A DNA stretch of 64,000 bases from Bretschneidera sinensis (GCA_023935145.1 CM043702.1:58740001-58804000); one strand, 5' to 3'. Counted from the stretch's first letter, positions 22,421-34,966 are shown. Program-made: numbers and translations. The notes: generated by a model not told the origin, from the letters alone.

Positions 22421-23600
22421 AGTGAACTGAGTGCTTAATAAACGTTGGCCTTTCTTCTTTTCCATCTTTAACCAAGTCAATACGCTCCGGCTCATCCTTC
22501 ACTTTCTTGTTTTTCCATGGCTGATTTTCTTCATTTTTTCCCTTTTCTTTGACCTAGGTACATCATCTTCAGAGTTCTACTGTGATCACCTAGTACTTAG
22601 GATCAAGAGATCTGGATTCTTTTGAGCCCTACCCTTTCATAAGAGGTAACAGATTCGAACATCAAGCGGGATAGTTTTTGGGATTTCTACAACTATTTTT
22701 CAGCTTGCTCTTTGTTGGTCTTTCTCTTCCAATTTTTTGTCTTCTTTTCTCTACTTAGATCCTCCCAAGCACGCAACACTAGACTTCTTGAAGGTTTAAA
22801 AGTTATAGCACCTTCTTATAAGAAATCACTGTAAAATCCAACTTAAAAAAAGTTTGCTTCTTGTACTTCAAAAGGAGCTTGGGAGGTGTGGATAATCACT
22901 TTCTTACCTCCACACCACTCTTTCAAGCTCTATTGATATATGGAAGGAACAACCTAATGAACATGATACCATGATCTTTCTGACCTGATGTGATAAAATG
23001 CCATTGTATCCATAATATGGAACTTCACCATGATGCGTAGTGGACCTACAATAGTGTCTATCGTCACATAGCCAAAATTTGCATATCTTTACCAGAAGAA
23101 CTTTTGACCAAAACAGGGTGATTGATAATTCACTTCTCTAGTATGTTTATTGCTTTCAATGTGTATAATGAGATTATGTTGATAGATGAGCATCCATCTA
23201 CCAATCCATGCACACATATTCAATACATTCAATACTACCTCTGGATACAATGGTTTGTTGTGACTTTCACCTAACTTTTCAATTTTTTTTCTTTACTTGC
23301 ACTTATACTACAATCCCCTTGGTACCTTTGAGCAATGCGTAACAATGCGGATGCAGCTTCTCTTCTTATACAACTTTCTCCTAAGCTAATGTTATCAAAG
23401 TAAATGGCGAAATATCACGTATTGGTTAAGAATTTGGCCAATCTTTCATATTCTCGTTTCTTTGCTACTTCCTCTATAATAGAGCCATTACAGTGCATGT
23501 GTCGACTTTGGAATTGATCAGTAACGCCCACGATTTCCTCAACTTCCAGATAACAAAAGTGTTGGTGTTTCTCTTCCTCTTTCAGATACATAATCATTTA
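22421..23600 (-). pseudogene. Gag-RT linker with protease region, second Tat-like element
   Basis: Position between gag and RT implies the aspartic protease, but I could not find a clear D-S/T-G active site. Several frames are open only briefly. Call based mainly on position. Confidence 0.4.
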
Positions 23601-25060
23601 GTTTTGTGCTCTCTCTTATATAAAGATCAACTCTCCACTTCTTACTTTGTTGTGAAAGATCCACCTAAGACTGAAGCACTCATATGTATGATGTGTGGTA
23701 GACCTATGGAATAGGAAAAACCTGGGGCCATTGATTTCAGTCTGAATAGGTTGCTTATACCATTGGGGTAGCCTAATTTGATCGTTTCTAATCCAATCCT
23801 TAACGATATCCATCACTTTATCCTTAGAGCACGAAAATGGTGGAGCTTTTTCTCTTTCATCTATATCTTTTCTTTGATGATAAAACTCTCTCTTCAACCT
23901 CTTGTCACAATGCTTTCCTTCTTCAGCTACCGCTGTCATGGGTGCATTTTGGCTCCTCTTTGTGCCTAAAATCCTAGTAACATAGGCATTGGTCCTTATG
24001 GCTTTCTATTGTAAAGAGCTAAAGGAATCTATATCCATATTTTCCGAAAGACTATTTTATTCATCCAATATCTGTGCAATACAGAGTTTTACCAAAATGT
24101 CTTCATTGGTCTTGTCTTGACACTCGAGCATTTTTACTTTGAATTTTTCAATATAGCTCTCTAGATTTTCTGAGGGGCCTTAACGTTCTTGTGCTAGATC
24201 TATCAATGTATACTGATACAGGATGGTGTAAAACTTCTGCAAAAGTAGTTTCACCATTACGGTCCAGCTTGCTAAGCTTTCGAGTTCTACACTCACATAC
24301 TAGGTGCATGCCTTGTCAATAAGGCTCTTAGAGAATTCTTTCATCAACAAATCTTGATTATCTCTTTAGAATCCCATGATATCTAGGAATTTTTTTATAT
24401 GCACTATTGCATCTTCGTTCTTATCATTGTACTTTTCAAAGCTTGGCGCCTCATAGCCTTGATAATTTTCTTTCTTCATCATTTCTTTGAGATAAGGCGC
24501 TACAAAGCTAAAGTCATTTGCTATAGATACAAAAAAATTTGTGGAGCTTCTTAGAATACACTCTAGAAGGTTGATGCTGAAGTAGGAGAGGAATTAGGCC
24601 CTCTTTTATAACCAGCTACAGGGACAGAGACTCCTTAAGCTCTAAGAACATATTAATATGACCTTTGTTGAGGCTTTATTACGGGCCTTTTCTAAGCTAA
24701 ACTCTGGTTTCTTCCAGTGTCTTTCTTACTTCTTGCTTTTTTAATACATAGCTCTTTACTAAAAAACTATGAGTCTTGCTTCCATATCTACTGCTCGAGG
24801 TGTGGCTACGGAAGGTTGAGTTCTTAGATCATAACCTCCATTCTCAGCAATGACAAGTTCTTTTTTGGCACTTTTAGCATCTTCCACCAACAGGTTCATC
24901 GTAGCCTGCATATAAAGCAATACTTGTTTGAACATTGTATTTTCCTCTTATATAATTTATTCGTGTCACCAAATACGAATGAATGGAATCTTCATTCCTT
25001 CCATCGTGAGTGTCTGGTGTTAGTGGATCAAGATTGTCATGTGAGCGTGCCATTTGTTGT
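23601..25060 (-). pseudogene. Gag of second Tat-like element
   Basis: Near 24130-24500 the minus strand encodes KYNDKNEDAIVHIKKFLDIM, LLMKEFSKSLIDKACT and LESYIEKFKVKMLEC, the core of the retrotransposon Gag family (PF03732). 23616-23939 holds the C-terminal block APPFSCSKDKVMDIVKDWI with RFFLFHRSTTHHTYECFSLR. A charged N-terminal segment (MLLVEDAKSAKKELV type) lies at 24820-24930. Frames are broken by stops at roughly every 100 codons. Confidence 0.75.
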
Positions 25061-25089
25061 TTTTTTTTTTTTCAAAAATAAATCACCTT

Positions 25090-25108
25090 CCCCAGTGGAA
25101 TCACCAAA
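25090..25108 (-). other. Primer-binding site of second Tat-like element
   Basis: On the minus strand TTGGTGATTCCACTGGGGA begins two bases after the LTR edge at 25111. It matches the TGGCGACTCCGCTGGGGA-type sequence common at this place in plant gypsy elements. Confidence 0.6.
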
Positions 25109-25110
25109 AA

Positions 25111-25713
25111 TGTAAACATGAAATTTACAAATTTGGAAATTTGTTGTTTTATAGATCCACCAGTAGACTAACTCATAAAATCCTCAAAATAGTTTATTAG
25201 TTTGATTAGTGGGAAGATATTTTTTAGCAGAGATTCTGGGTAAGAAAGGAAGAATTTACTTTTGTATTGGCAAGTAAAGATATAGGAAATTAAAAGCTTA
25301 AAAAGAAGTAAAATAGGGTCAGATATTTACGTGGTTCGGCTTATGAGGCCTACTCCATGGGAGAAGTAGAGAAATTTTCACTATTAATGGGAGATTAAAA
25401 GGATTTTATACAGCTCTCTATAAATCAATTTTCTTTTGATTTTTTTTTTGTATTTTTCTCATTGTTTTATTTTTTCTCATTTTTATTTTTTCTTGATTAT
25501 CTTTTCTCTCCTTAAACCATTCTCTCAATGCTCTTCTCGTTATTTCTTCTTTTTTTTTGTCTATATTTCCTCCTTCCTCCTCAACCAAGTTTATAGGAGA
25601 TTTAAGGTGCACCTAACTCCTAAGTTTTTCCAAAAGTCGTTTAACCCTCTACACGTATAAATGGTAAATTATTTAAACCTCTTATGAAATAACATATAAT
25701 TAAGACACCTCTC

Positions 25714-25745
<32 letters not shown>

Positions 25746-25805
25746 TATATGCAAATTATCTACCGGTACTATGTTCCTTCCAGACTTATAGCTTCTACCA
25801 GCCGT
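25111..25805 (-). repeat. 5' LTR of second Tat-like element
   Basis: The inner edge is TGTAAACATG on the plus strand. A TATA-like GTATAAAATCC lies at about 25403-25413 (minus), and TTTACGTGGTTCGGC at 25327-25341 is a motif often seen in the transcribed part of plant LTRs. The outer edge near CAGCCGTACA (25805) is a guess. Long poly-T tracts at 25715-25746 are included. Confidence 0.5.
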
Positions 25806-25913
25806 ACAAAACCATCACATCATAACTTTTCACTTTTTTAAAATCTAGCTTTACCCTTGCAAGTTGGCGGGAGGCAATGCCAACAACCGACGGGAAAGAA
25901 CGTAACCCTTCCC

Positions 25914-27213
25914 TACGGCTGGGCAAAAAAATTCGATATTCGATTCAAACCGAATATCCAAACCAATTTGAACGGAAAATTAAGATATTCGATTTTTTTT
26001 CAGACTGGATCAGATCAGACATTTTTAAAAAAAATTTAGATATCAAATCGGATCTGATTATAAGATTTTTATAAAATGGGTATGCGAACAGAACCGCACA
26101 CCAAGGCTTTACCCGTGTAGCCTAAACCGAATCCATCTGAAATCCCCTCAGTTGTTTCAACTTTTCACGATTTTCTCTCTTTTTCTCCTTCCTAGGATTT
26201 CCCCATCTCCAGAGCCGTACCGGCACCACTGCCACACCTCTACCTGCCATGGACTTTCGCTTTCCCTCACCACCGCGCCATCAAAATTCTTCTTCATCTT
26301 CTCTCCTCTTCCTTCTCATGTTTTTCCCCTCTCTCTATTGTGAATCGCACCACCGTGCCACACCTTCACCTGCTATCGAACCAAGCGCTCAGACCTAAGT
26401 CGCGCACGAACCCAGAACCACTCCCTATCTCACTCAGTCACTCAAGGACACTGCCCCAGCGTCACATCAACTGGCCAGTCGCCTCTTCTCCTTAGGTAAG
26501 ATCTCCTAACACAACCATCTTCATGGAGTTCTCGTCTCCTCGATCGCGACACAGTGAGCTCGACAAAAGTTTTTTTTTCTTTTTAATTTTTTATTTGAGC
26601 TCTATTTTTTTAGAAAGGGATTTGGGCTCTGTTTGGTTGCTGAAAAATGATGGAAACAAATGGTAATTTCCGTATTTAGAAGCTCTATTTTTTTGGGTAA
26701 TTGAAGCTGGGTGTAAAAGATCCATTCACGAGGCATCTCAACTTTTTGGATTTGAATTTTCCTATTTTTGAGATCTTTAGATAAGTAGTTCTCATGCTAT
26801 TTTATCTACAAGTAGTTTCAGTTAATGGGCAGTTCATATTCTATGTAAATCTTAGATGCCTCCGTGGGTTACACTTCTAAATATTTAAGTTTTTTAAATT
26901 TATCAAAAAAAGTCTGCAATTTTGTCCATTGTTTATGTTAGTTGCTATATTTTTTTCTCTTATTTTGGGTTGTGTTACAACGTTAGGGAAAAATGATGGG
27001 AAAAGGATAGAAATTGAGAATTTGAGAGTTGAAATTTTAGTTTGCTTGAATCTCAGGCGCAACAATTTCTCAAATAAAATGGTTCAGATCGGATATCTAA
27101 ACCGAACCATCAATTAACCGACTGATAATATCCAAAATTTACAAATTAAATACAAATCGAATTTATTGGATCGAATAAAAAAAATACCCTCACCTTGCCC
27201 ACCCATCCACCTT
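25914..27213. mobile_element. Possible non-autonomous hAT-like element with gene-derived interior
   Basis: The left edge GGCTGGGCAA and the right edge TTGCCCACCC are imperfect inverted ends. Both are followed inward by TTCGATATTCGATTCAAACC- and GGTTCAGATCGGATATCTAA-type repeats of the CGGTT/AACCG kind typical of plant hAT subterminal regions. The middle (26150-26520) is unusually GC-rich and looks like a plant 5' leader with a TTAGGTAAGATC splice-donor-like site, followed by intron-like sequence beginning GGGCTCTGTTTGGTTGCTG. No transposase is present and I found no clear 8-bp target duplication, so the call is tentative. Confidence 0.4.
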
Positions 27214-28250
27214 ACCCTTTTGACTTGGCAACATCCAAAAAATAAATTATTTATTTATTTTTCTAAAACCAAGGCAAGTGACCGTTGGATCTAAGTCCTC
27301 ATAAACAGCGTTGGTTGTTTTTGTGAGACCTGTACAACAAAGTGAGAAGAGAAGAAGAAATTCAAGTCTCTCAGGTTTGTCAATGACCTATCCCAAGATT
27401 TATTTGTTTTGTTCCTCTTTAATTCCAAGCTATTTTAACTAGTCAATTGTTTGTCTAAACTTCTAACAAAAAAATGCTTTCTACTTTATGACGCGCATAA
27501 GAAGTCTACTGCAAGCATTAGTGACACCACCTCTTTAAGACTCAGGTTTTGGAACCGGATATGTCGATGTGGTCGTCTGGAAGCATTGAGATTTTCAAAT
27601 AAGGAACGATAATACTACATATGTGAAATTCGCAACTGTAAATTCTGAGTGGTGCAACCTTGTAAAGTAGAATAGCAAAATGCATATCCTAAGGACACTG
27701 ATTGACCACTGTTAGTTCATGCTGATGTAAGAAAATAAATTGTTGAGCTAATTGCTTGAACCAACAACAAACAGTAATGCTTGAAATCCATCTTCATAAA
27801 TATATATCATAAAATATTCTCATTTTCAAACTAGCACCAGCAAACAACATCTTCCAACACAACATATAAATATTGGCCTAGAAAAAAGAAAGAAAAAACA
27901 GATAAGGCAAGCACTTAAATTCAAACCTATTTTGATCTACCACCATATATGCCATTTTGACATCAGTATACTTATTTCTTTACACCAATTCTCATGCAGC
28001 TTTCATAAAAACCCTTATTTCAAAGATCTATACCAAGATGAAAACCACTAGTCTAATTATCTGTACCCAATAAATATCCACCCATTCCTAACATCTATAT
28101 CTATACCCAACAGAAAATCCACCACCAGGAGAATTATTGCACACCCCATTTGAATCATTTTCTATTTGGCTCTCCGTTACCACCAGCTGCGATCCCCTCA
28201 TTGATTCGTGGCTGATATGTGGTCGTATATATATTTCAAAAATAATATAA
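27214..28250. other. Intergenic DNA without recognisable feature
   Basis: Mixed-composition sequence with no open frame of note and no repeat structure that I could identify. Confidence 0.5.
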
Positions 28251-28278
28251 AAATATTATTTTAAATGTTGTAAGAGTG

Positions 28279-28452
28279 AAGAAAATCTATCGCATAAAGT
28301 ATTTGCGATATCTGTTGCAAATAGTAATTCCTAATTATTATTATTTTTATTTATATTTGATTATTTGCGACGAATGGTCTGTCGCAAATAATAATTCCTA
28401 ATTATTTTTTATTTATTTTATTATTTGCGATGGATTTTCCGTCACAAATAGC
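28279..28452. repeat. CACTA subterminal inverted repeats (TTTGCGAC...GTCGCAAA)
   Basis: Three related hairpin units at 28279-28322, 28364-28388 and 28424-28452. The middle one is a perfect inverted repeat, TTTGCGAC at 28364-28371 and GTCGCAAA at 28381-28388. Such TTTGCGACGGA motifs are the usual subterminal transposase-binding region of many plant CACTA elements. Confidence 0.7.
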
Positions 28453-28639
28453 CATTTGATATGAATTTTTTTTAAAAAAATCCCTTGTTAATATGAAAAA
28501 ACCTATAAATTAAAAATTACACATTTAAATAGAGTAATTTTACAATTCTGCTCAAATTTTATCAACATTAATAAATTAAATCCTCGGTTATAATGTCAAA
28601 TCTACAAAATTCAATTTCTGCCAATAATATTCACAACAT

Positions 28640-31321
28640 ACAACAAAATAAAATAGTATGAGGAAAATGGAGATAGACGACCATCATAATCCACTCAGGT
28701 CCGAGTAGTAAGCAATGATGTCACTCGGATCCTATGCTCCTCTATCAGCAGCATCCTGCAAAATAAAATTATAAGATGCATATTAAAGCGGGATATATGA
28801 TATTAATTAATTACAAAAATATGAATAAATATAATTATGAAGTTTAAAAATCATTTCTCTCTTAAAATCAAATCATTGGTCCGAATTCGATTGAATTCTA
28901 GTCACAGACATTTTGGTACCCTCGGCTCGTCCATGGGATGCGTATCTCGCATTTTCACACCTAAAACAACCAAGTATTAACAGTTTGGATCTAAAACGCT
29001 TACTTTGTCTCCTAAAATCTAAACCAGTGGTCCGAATCCGATTCAGTTTGTTCTCACAACTCACTTTCTACGTTATGGACATGCTGGTACCCCCGGCTCG
29101 TCCACGAGACAAATATCTCACATTTACGCCCCTAAAACCACTAAGTGTTAAGGATTTGGACCTAAAATGCCTACTTTCTCTCCTAAAATCAAAACCAGTG
29201 ATCCAAATTCGATTAAGTTTGTCTTATTACTCACTTTTTTACGTTACGGACATGTCAGTACCCCCAGCTAGTCCATGGGACGAGTATCTCACAAATTTTC
29301 CCCTAAAACCAGTAAGTGTTAACGGTTTGGACCTAAAACGCATACTTTCTCTCTTAAAATCAAAACCAGTTATCTGAATTCGATTCGGTTTGTTCTCACA
29401 ACTCACTTTCTATGCTCGGACATGTCGGTAACCCGGCTCATCCATAGGATGAGTATCTCACATTTTCGCACCTAAAACCACTAAGTATTAACCATTCGGA
29501 CCTAAAACGCCTAATTTCTCTCATAAAATCCAAATCAATGTTCTGAATCCGATTCAATTTGTTCTCACAACTCACTTTCTATGTTATGGACATGCCAGTA
29601 TCCCCGACTCATCCACGAGACGAGTATCTCATATTTTCGCCCTTACAACCACTAATTGTTAACGGTTTGGACCTAAAATGCCTATTTTCTCTCTTAAAAT
29701 CAAAATCGATGATCAAAATCCGATTCAGTTTGGTCTCACAACTCACTTTCTACGTTATGCACATGCCGGTACCTCAGCTTGTCCACGGGACGAGTATCTC
29801 ACATTTCACCTCTAAAACTACAAAGTTTTAACGCTTGGGACCTAAATCGGCAACTTTGTCTCCTATAATCCAAACCAGTGATCCGAATCCGATTCGGTTT
29901 GCCCTCATAACTCACTTTCTACGTTACGAGCATACTGGTATCTTTGGCTCATCCATGGGACGAATATCTTACATTTTCACCTCTAAAACCACTAAGTGTT
30001 AACGGTTTGGACTTAAAACGCTTACTTTTTCTCGTAAAATCAAAACTGGTGATCTGAATCCGATTTAGTATAGTTCACAAATCTCTTTCTATGTTACAAA
30101 CATGTCGTTACTCTCGCTCGTCCATGGGACAAGTATCTCACATTTTCACCCCTAAAACCACTAAGTGTTAACAGTTCGCACGTAAAGCACCTAAAATCAC
30201 TAAGTGTGTTATATGGAAATTTCTCGTGCACGTTATTGTAATAAACTTGTAATTCTAAAGTCCTAAAAGTGTTTAGTACTTACATTTGAGGGTGGAGGTA
30301 GACGTGGAGGTGGAATGTCATATGTTTGACAGATGGCAGCCACAACATGTTGTATACCCTCGTTCATTTATTGTTGCCTCTGTTGTTCTCTCTCCTCCAT
30401 TCGTTGCTTCATCTGCTACACCCACTAGTTCACCTTCGTCCAGATCGACTACAGTATATCGCCAGTATATGAGCGTGGAATCTTAGAAGAGGTAGGAATG
30501 AAGGACGAACAACAACCGTGTGACTTCCCAAACACGACATTAGGGTCCACCATATCACCCAAGCCATGTAAACGACCTTTATTTGCTCCCCCTAACACTG
30601 CCAACCACTCCTCAGCATCCAACTCTTGCTGAACAGACAAATCTTCACCATATTTAGAGGACATAGCCTGACTATAGTACTCCAGTAATCCAAATCAATA
30701 CATCAGTAAGCAAAATTAGACAATTAAATGAAATGACTCTAGTAATTAAGCTGGTTGACAAAAAATTCATAAAGTTATATATAAATAGACACTTATACTT
30801 ACGCTTACTACCCTGGACTTTCGATCAACGTAGTCTCTAGTCTTTTTAGCTATGTGGATCTCATTAAAAACCTCCAATATAGAAGGTGGTCTACCCAATT
30901 TTTTCTCCTACACATTGAAATGAAATTTGCATTAAATATAAAACTAACATTACAATCATGTACAATATCTAAAAAATCAACATCAGGTGGATCAGATTGT
31001 TTACAATCCGTTCCGCGTGTTCTTGCATACTGATGGACCCCTCAACATGGTGGACAAGCCCATCTCCTGTTCGCCTATTAGATTAAGCATCCTATTGACG
31101 CCTCTCCCAACCATCACTGGCCTAAAGGTCACATAGTTCAGCCCAATATGACTGTATCATCCAATGGTTGGTCAACCCTTTCCACTCTAATTTATTTGGC
31201 CCTAGTTCGCGTTTAGCTCTAGCTCGGGCTTTGTTGAGGTGGTCTGATAACTGCCTATGTGCAATATAGTCAAAGACAACATTAGCGAACTGGGTGTCCT
31301 TTAGTGTCTCTAACCGATAAC
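28640..31321 (-). pseudogene. TnpA-like En/Spm protein (Transposase_24-like), 3' part
   Basis: Exon-like blocks on the minus strand. 31122-31321 has RLETLKDTQFANVVFDYIAH, KARARAKRELGPNKLEWKGL and HWMIQSYWAELC. 31000-31110 has GSISMQEHAERIVNNL. 30800-30915 has EKKLGRPPSILEVFNEIHI and DYVDRKSRVV. 30449-30664 has SVQQELDAEEWLAVLGGANK and GRLHGLGDMVDPNV. A short last exon with DPSDIIAYYSDLSGL lies near 28680-28750. These match the plant Ptta/En-Spm family, which binds element ends. Internal stops at 31100 show decay. A 170-bp array lies between the last two exons. Confidence 0.75.
28855..30190. repeat. 170-bp tandem array, about 8 units
   Basis: Units of 167-172 bp, each with CTCACTTTCTACGTTATGGA, CGGCTCGTCCACGGGACGAG and CCACTAAGTGTTAACGG. 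The first motif recurs at about 29062, 29231, 29402, 29571, 29743, 29911 and 30078. The array lies inside the CACTA element. Open frames such as 28913-29377 are by-products of the repeat. Confidence 0.9.
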
Positions 31322-32538
31322 TGTAACGACCCATCTCGGGTTGGCCAGCCCATCAAGTTCTCAACTCTTTTAAGATGAGATACAACATCTTTCTCCTATT
31401 AGAAACAATATATACAATAATAACAAGATGCATGAATATTTACAACTTTTCAAAATTTTCTTTTCTCTTTCTTTGACAAGCCAGAGGATGCTGACCATGG
31501 GACTTACTTAAATTATTCACTCTAGTTATCAGCTCAACTATCTATCAGCCCTATCCACAACCTGAAATATTTCAACAATAAGGAGTGAGCTTCACAAGCT
31601 CAGTGAATTAAGTTTACGAGAAATACTCTATTTGTATACTTCTAGTTATATTCAATCATTATTAAACCAACATAATTAATCATCTATCTCTTCTCACATA
31701 CTAATTCAATCATTTATTAATTTCTTTATAAATAAATCATCAAACTATCATCTTTCAATAAATATATCTCATATACTAATCATATTAGTTTTCTTCTCAT
31801 ATATTTTATCAATTCAAGATTTTCAGTTCAATATCATCATTTACCTCATTATGAGATTCACATCATACAAATAATCAATCACATAATTCTTTACCACATC
31901 ATCATTTTAATTTTTTTTATCATCAAAGTTGTCTCACTATAAGACTCATTTGTCTATCAATAATTTCACAATCAAGATTGATGTTCTCAACCATAATAAT
32001 AAATATTCAATAAAATAATTGCATGAATTTAAATTATCTTTCTTTCTTTATCATCAAATCATCACATCATTTAATACCATCATCTAGAAACATTTTCCCA
32101 CATGTCAACATGTTTCAGCCAGATCAGCTACCTTCCTAGTATTCCTTTTATGCATATGAACAATAACATGCAAGCAAGCATACATTAAAACATTCAATTC
32201 AACTATCTCTTTCTCAAAATTATTATTTTATCATATACATATTAAATTATTTCCTCATATATCATATCAATTTATCAATCATGGCTTTCAATAATTTCAT
32301 ATATCTTTTCAGCATATTTTCCATCAATTCATCTTCTTAAAAATATAACTTCTAATATAATTAATTTTCAACTTATCATTTAATTTTGTTTCATACTTAA
32401 TCAACCAAATCAACTATCAATTTTATACATATGTCATCAAATCATTATAATTCAAAAATTAATTCAACTATCATCAATTCATATTTTATATTGGTCTCGA
32501 TTACTAAAAGTAAATCTAACTCACCACGTAGCACTTAA
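31322..32538 (-). repeat. 3' LTR of Tekay-type element 2, truncated
   Basis: Outer edge TGTAACGACCC. Compared with 43194-44975, about 110 bp are missing near 31352, and the inner end (several hundred bp including the polypurine tract) is deleted. The deletion joins LTR sequence ACTTAAA directly to the pol C-terminus at 32538. Confidence 0.85.
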
Positions 32539-33976
32539 AACGCTCCAAAGTAATTTGTTCATCATCCTTATTCTGCCATAACACTTGAACTAAAGGAATA
32601 ATTTTATTACGCAAGACTTGTTCCTTTTTGTCTAGAAATTTGACTAGTACTTGCATAAATGTCAAATCTTCATGAAGTTCTATAGCATGACTCGAAATAC
32701 TATGGGATTCATTATGTAAACATTTTCTCAAAAGTGAGACAAGAAACACATTGTACAACTACTTTAACTCTGGAGGTAAATCCAATCTATATGCTACTAG
32801 TCCAACTCTCTCAATCACCTCATAGAGCCCCATAAATCTTGGACTCAACTTCCCTTTCTTTTAAATCTCAATACACCATTCCATAGAGATATCTTCAAAT
32901 ACATCCCGTCACCAACCTAAAACTCAAGAGGTCGTCTTCTATTATTAGCATACCCTTTTTGTCTATCATGTGCTGCTTTAAGGTTCTCTCTAACCAATTT
33001 GATCATCTCAGTAGTCAAATCTATCTTTGGACCAAATATTTTTCTTTCTACAACCTCTTCCCAATATACTAGAGTTCTGCACATAAAGCTTCAAATGGTG
33101 CCATCCTAATACTAGTTTAATATTAATTATTATATGAAAATTCGATCAAAGGTAAATAAGCATCACAGCTCACTGAAAAACTCAATACACTTGTCTTCAA
33201 CATATCTTCTAGTATTCTAATGATCCTCTCTATCTGCCTATCAGTTTGAGGATGAAAAGTTGTACTAAACTGCAACCGTGTACCCATAGCTTTCTGAAAA
33301 CCCCTCCAAAATCTAGAACTAAATCTAGAATATCTATCTGATACAATGCTTAGAGTAATCCATGTAATCTCACAATCTCAGGTACATACAACTTAGCCAA
33401 CGTTTTAGGATTCTGGGTAGTTTTAATATGAAAGAAAAACGAAGACTTAGAAAGTCCATCCACTATAACTCATATAGTATCATGACTTCTTTGGGTACGG
33501 GAAAAACCAGAAACAAAATTCATACTAACATTCTCTCATGACCACTCAGGCACTGAAAGAAGCTGTAATAAACCTGTCGGGTGTCTATACTCAGACTTTA
33601 CTAGCTGACAAATCAAACATCTAGAAATGTACTAAGCTACATCCCTCTTCATCCCTGACCACTAATAATTCTATCTCAATCCCTATACATCTTATTATTA
33701 CCCGGGTGCATAGAATACACAAAATCATGAGCCCCTCTCAATTTATCCGTTCTCATCTCAACATTATTGGGAACACAAATTCTATGTTCCAATACCACCA
33801 TACCATCATCCCTAATTCTGAACTTAGTTTTCTTCCCACTCAGTACTTCTTATTTGATCTTATATATCCCCTTATCTCTACTCTGTATCTCTAATAGACG
33901 ATTAATAATAGAAAATTGTACCATTATATTTGCCATCAATACTCCTCTATTACTAATACTCAACTGCATTCTCATT
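32516..33976 (-). pseudogene. Integrase and chromodomain of Tekay-type element 2
   Basis: Reading leftward, the start region 33850-33976 has LSISNRGVLMANIMV. 33600-33720 has the zinc-binding domain (SGMKRDVA, RCLICQLVKS). 33280-33560 has the core (MNFVSGFSRTQRSHDTI, VDGLSKSSFFFHIKTTQNP, LYVPEIVRLHG). 32516-32758 has the tail with LDKKEQVLRNKIIPLVQVLW, the chromodomain. Stops and frameshifts occur throughout the core. The protein ends by running into LTR sequence (RFKCYVVS) because of the deletion. Confidence 0.8.
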
Positions 33977-34966
33977 TGTTGAAAATCACCTTGAAAAGAT
34001 GTCCAGGTGGTGATCTTCCAAACACCCAAGTCTAGAATGATTTGTAGAAAGAAATACAACAATCGAAAGCAAGAAAGAAAAGAAAACAAGCAATTTGTTA
34101 TCGAGGTTCGACAATAGTCTACGTCCTCGTGAGTTCCTCTGAACTCTCTGCACTAAATCAGTGGTTCTTTACAATTACAGAAACCCTCTTCAAGAAGCTC
34201 AAGTTCTTGAAGAAACCAAGAAAAGAAGAAAAGAAGAAGATAAGAACTAACAATGCTCTCTATCTAATCTAGACTCCTCTCTCTTTACAACCAGCCTCAC
34301 TACAATGAGTCCCTCTTGTGTTTGTGTCTTTGCACTCTTACACAATTCTCTCTTGTATGTCACTCTTTACAATTGATCTCAAATTATATCACAATATTAT
34401 CATGTTTAGAATAAAGCTAGGTAGCCCCTTATATAGTGCACCAACTTCTTGTCCAATCTTGAGAGTCAATCTCCACCATTAGATCTTGATGACCACTTAA
34501 CCATGGGCCTCCATCAATCTTAAGTGGTTCTGTGCATTTTAACCTTGCATCCATGCACCTAAGAGGAGGTTTAAACAAGCTGTCCATGTGTGCGTCAGTT
34601 TGCCTAGCGCCTAGGCGCTGAACAGGGGGCAGTGAGGCGCTAGGCAAAGCTCATTTGCACCACATTCTGGGTGGTGCAGTGCTGGTGGAGGGGCGGTGCG
34701 GCACTGCCCTTCTCCAAGCTACTTCCTTGCTAGGCGGTGAGGCACTGGTGAAGGGGAGGTGAGGCGCACACTAATGCTGCCCCTTCACACAGTAGTGCAC
34801 ACTACTTTGCTTTGTTGTTTAGGGGTGTGCACACACACCCAAATGGATGCACACACATGTGTGCACTCCTTTAACATGCTGTATTTTAATCTTTCAACCT
34901 TAGTTTAGAATTTAACCATCTTTGAACCATGTTTAGACATGTTTAAACCTCAGACAAATACCAACA
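33977..34966 (-). repeat. 3' LTR of copia copy 1
   Basis: Begins TGTTGAAAATC and ends ATACCAACA on the plus strand. On the minus strand a TATA box GCACTATATAAGG lies at about 34430-34442, preceded by a GGCGC-rich U3 with the palindrome GCGCCTAGGCGC near 34608. The purine-rich tract precedes it at 34967-34980. Confidence 0.9.

Larger units (their letters stand above)
19930..25805 (-). mobile_element. Second Tat-like Ty3/gypsy element, degenerate, no 3' LTR found
   Basis: On the minus strand the order is LTR (25111 to about 25805), primer site (25090-25108), gag, protease region, RT, RNase H and integrase, ending near 19935 with a FLYLKKYY motif that closes the integrase tail. Gene order with integrase last identifies Ty3/gypsy. 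The Gag (PF03732-like) and integrase tail motifs resemble Tat elements. Every domain carries stops or frameshifts. The 3' LTR is missing, so the left boundary is uncertain. Confidence 0.8.

Noticed and set aside
26152..26343. Small plus-strand ORF rich in Ser and Pro
   Set aside because: The sequence looks like an untranslated leader; low complexity and no start context support.
28913..29831. Plus-strand ORFs of 154 and 90 residues
   Set aside because: They lie wholly within the 170-bp tandem array and repeat with it; no start or domain evidence.
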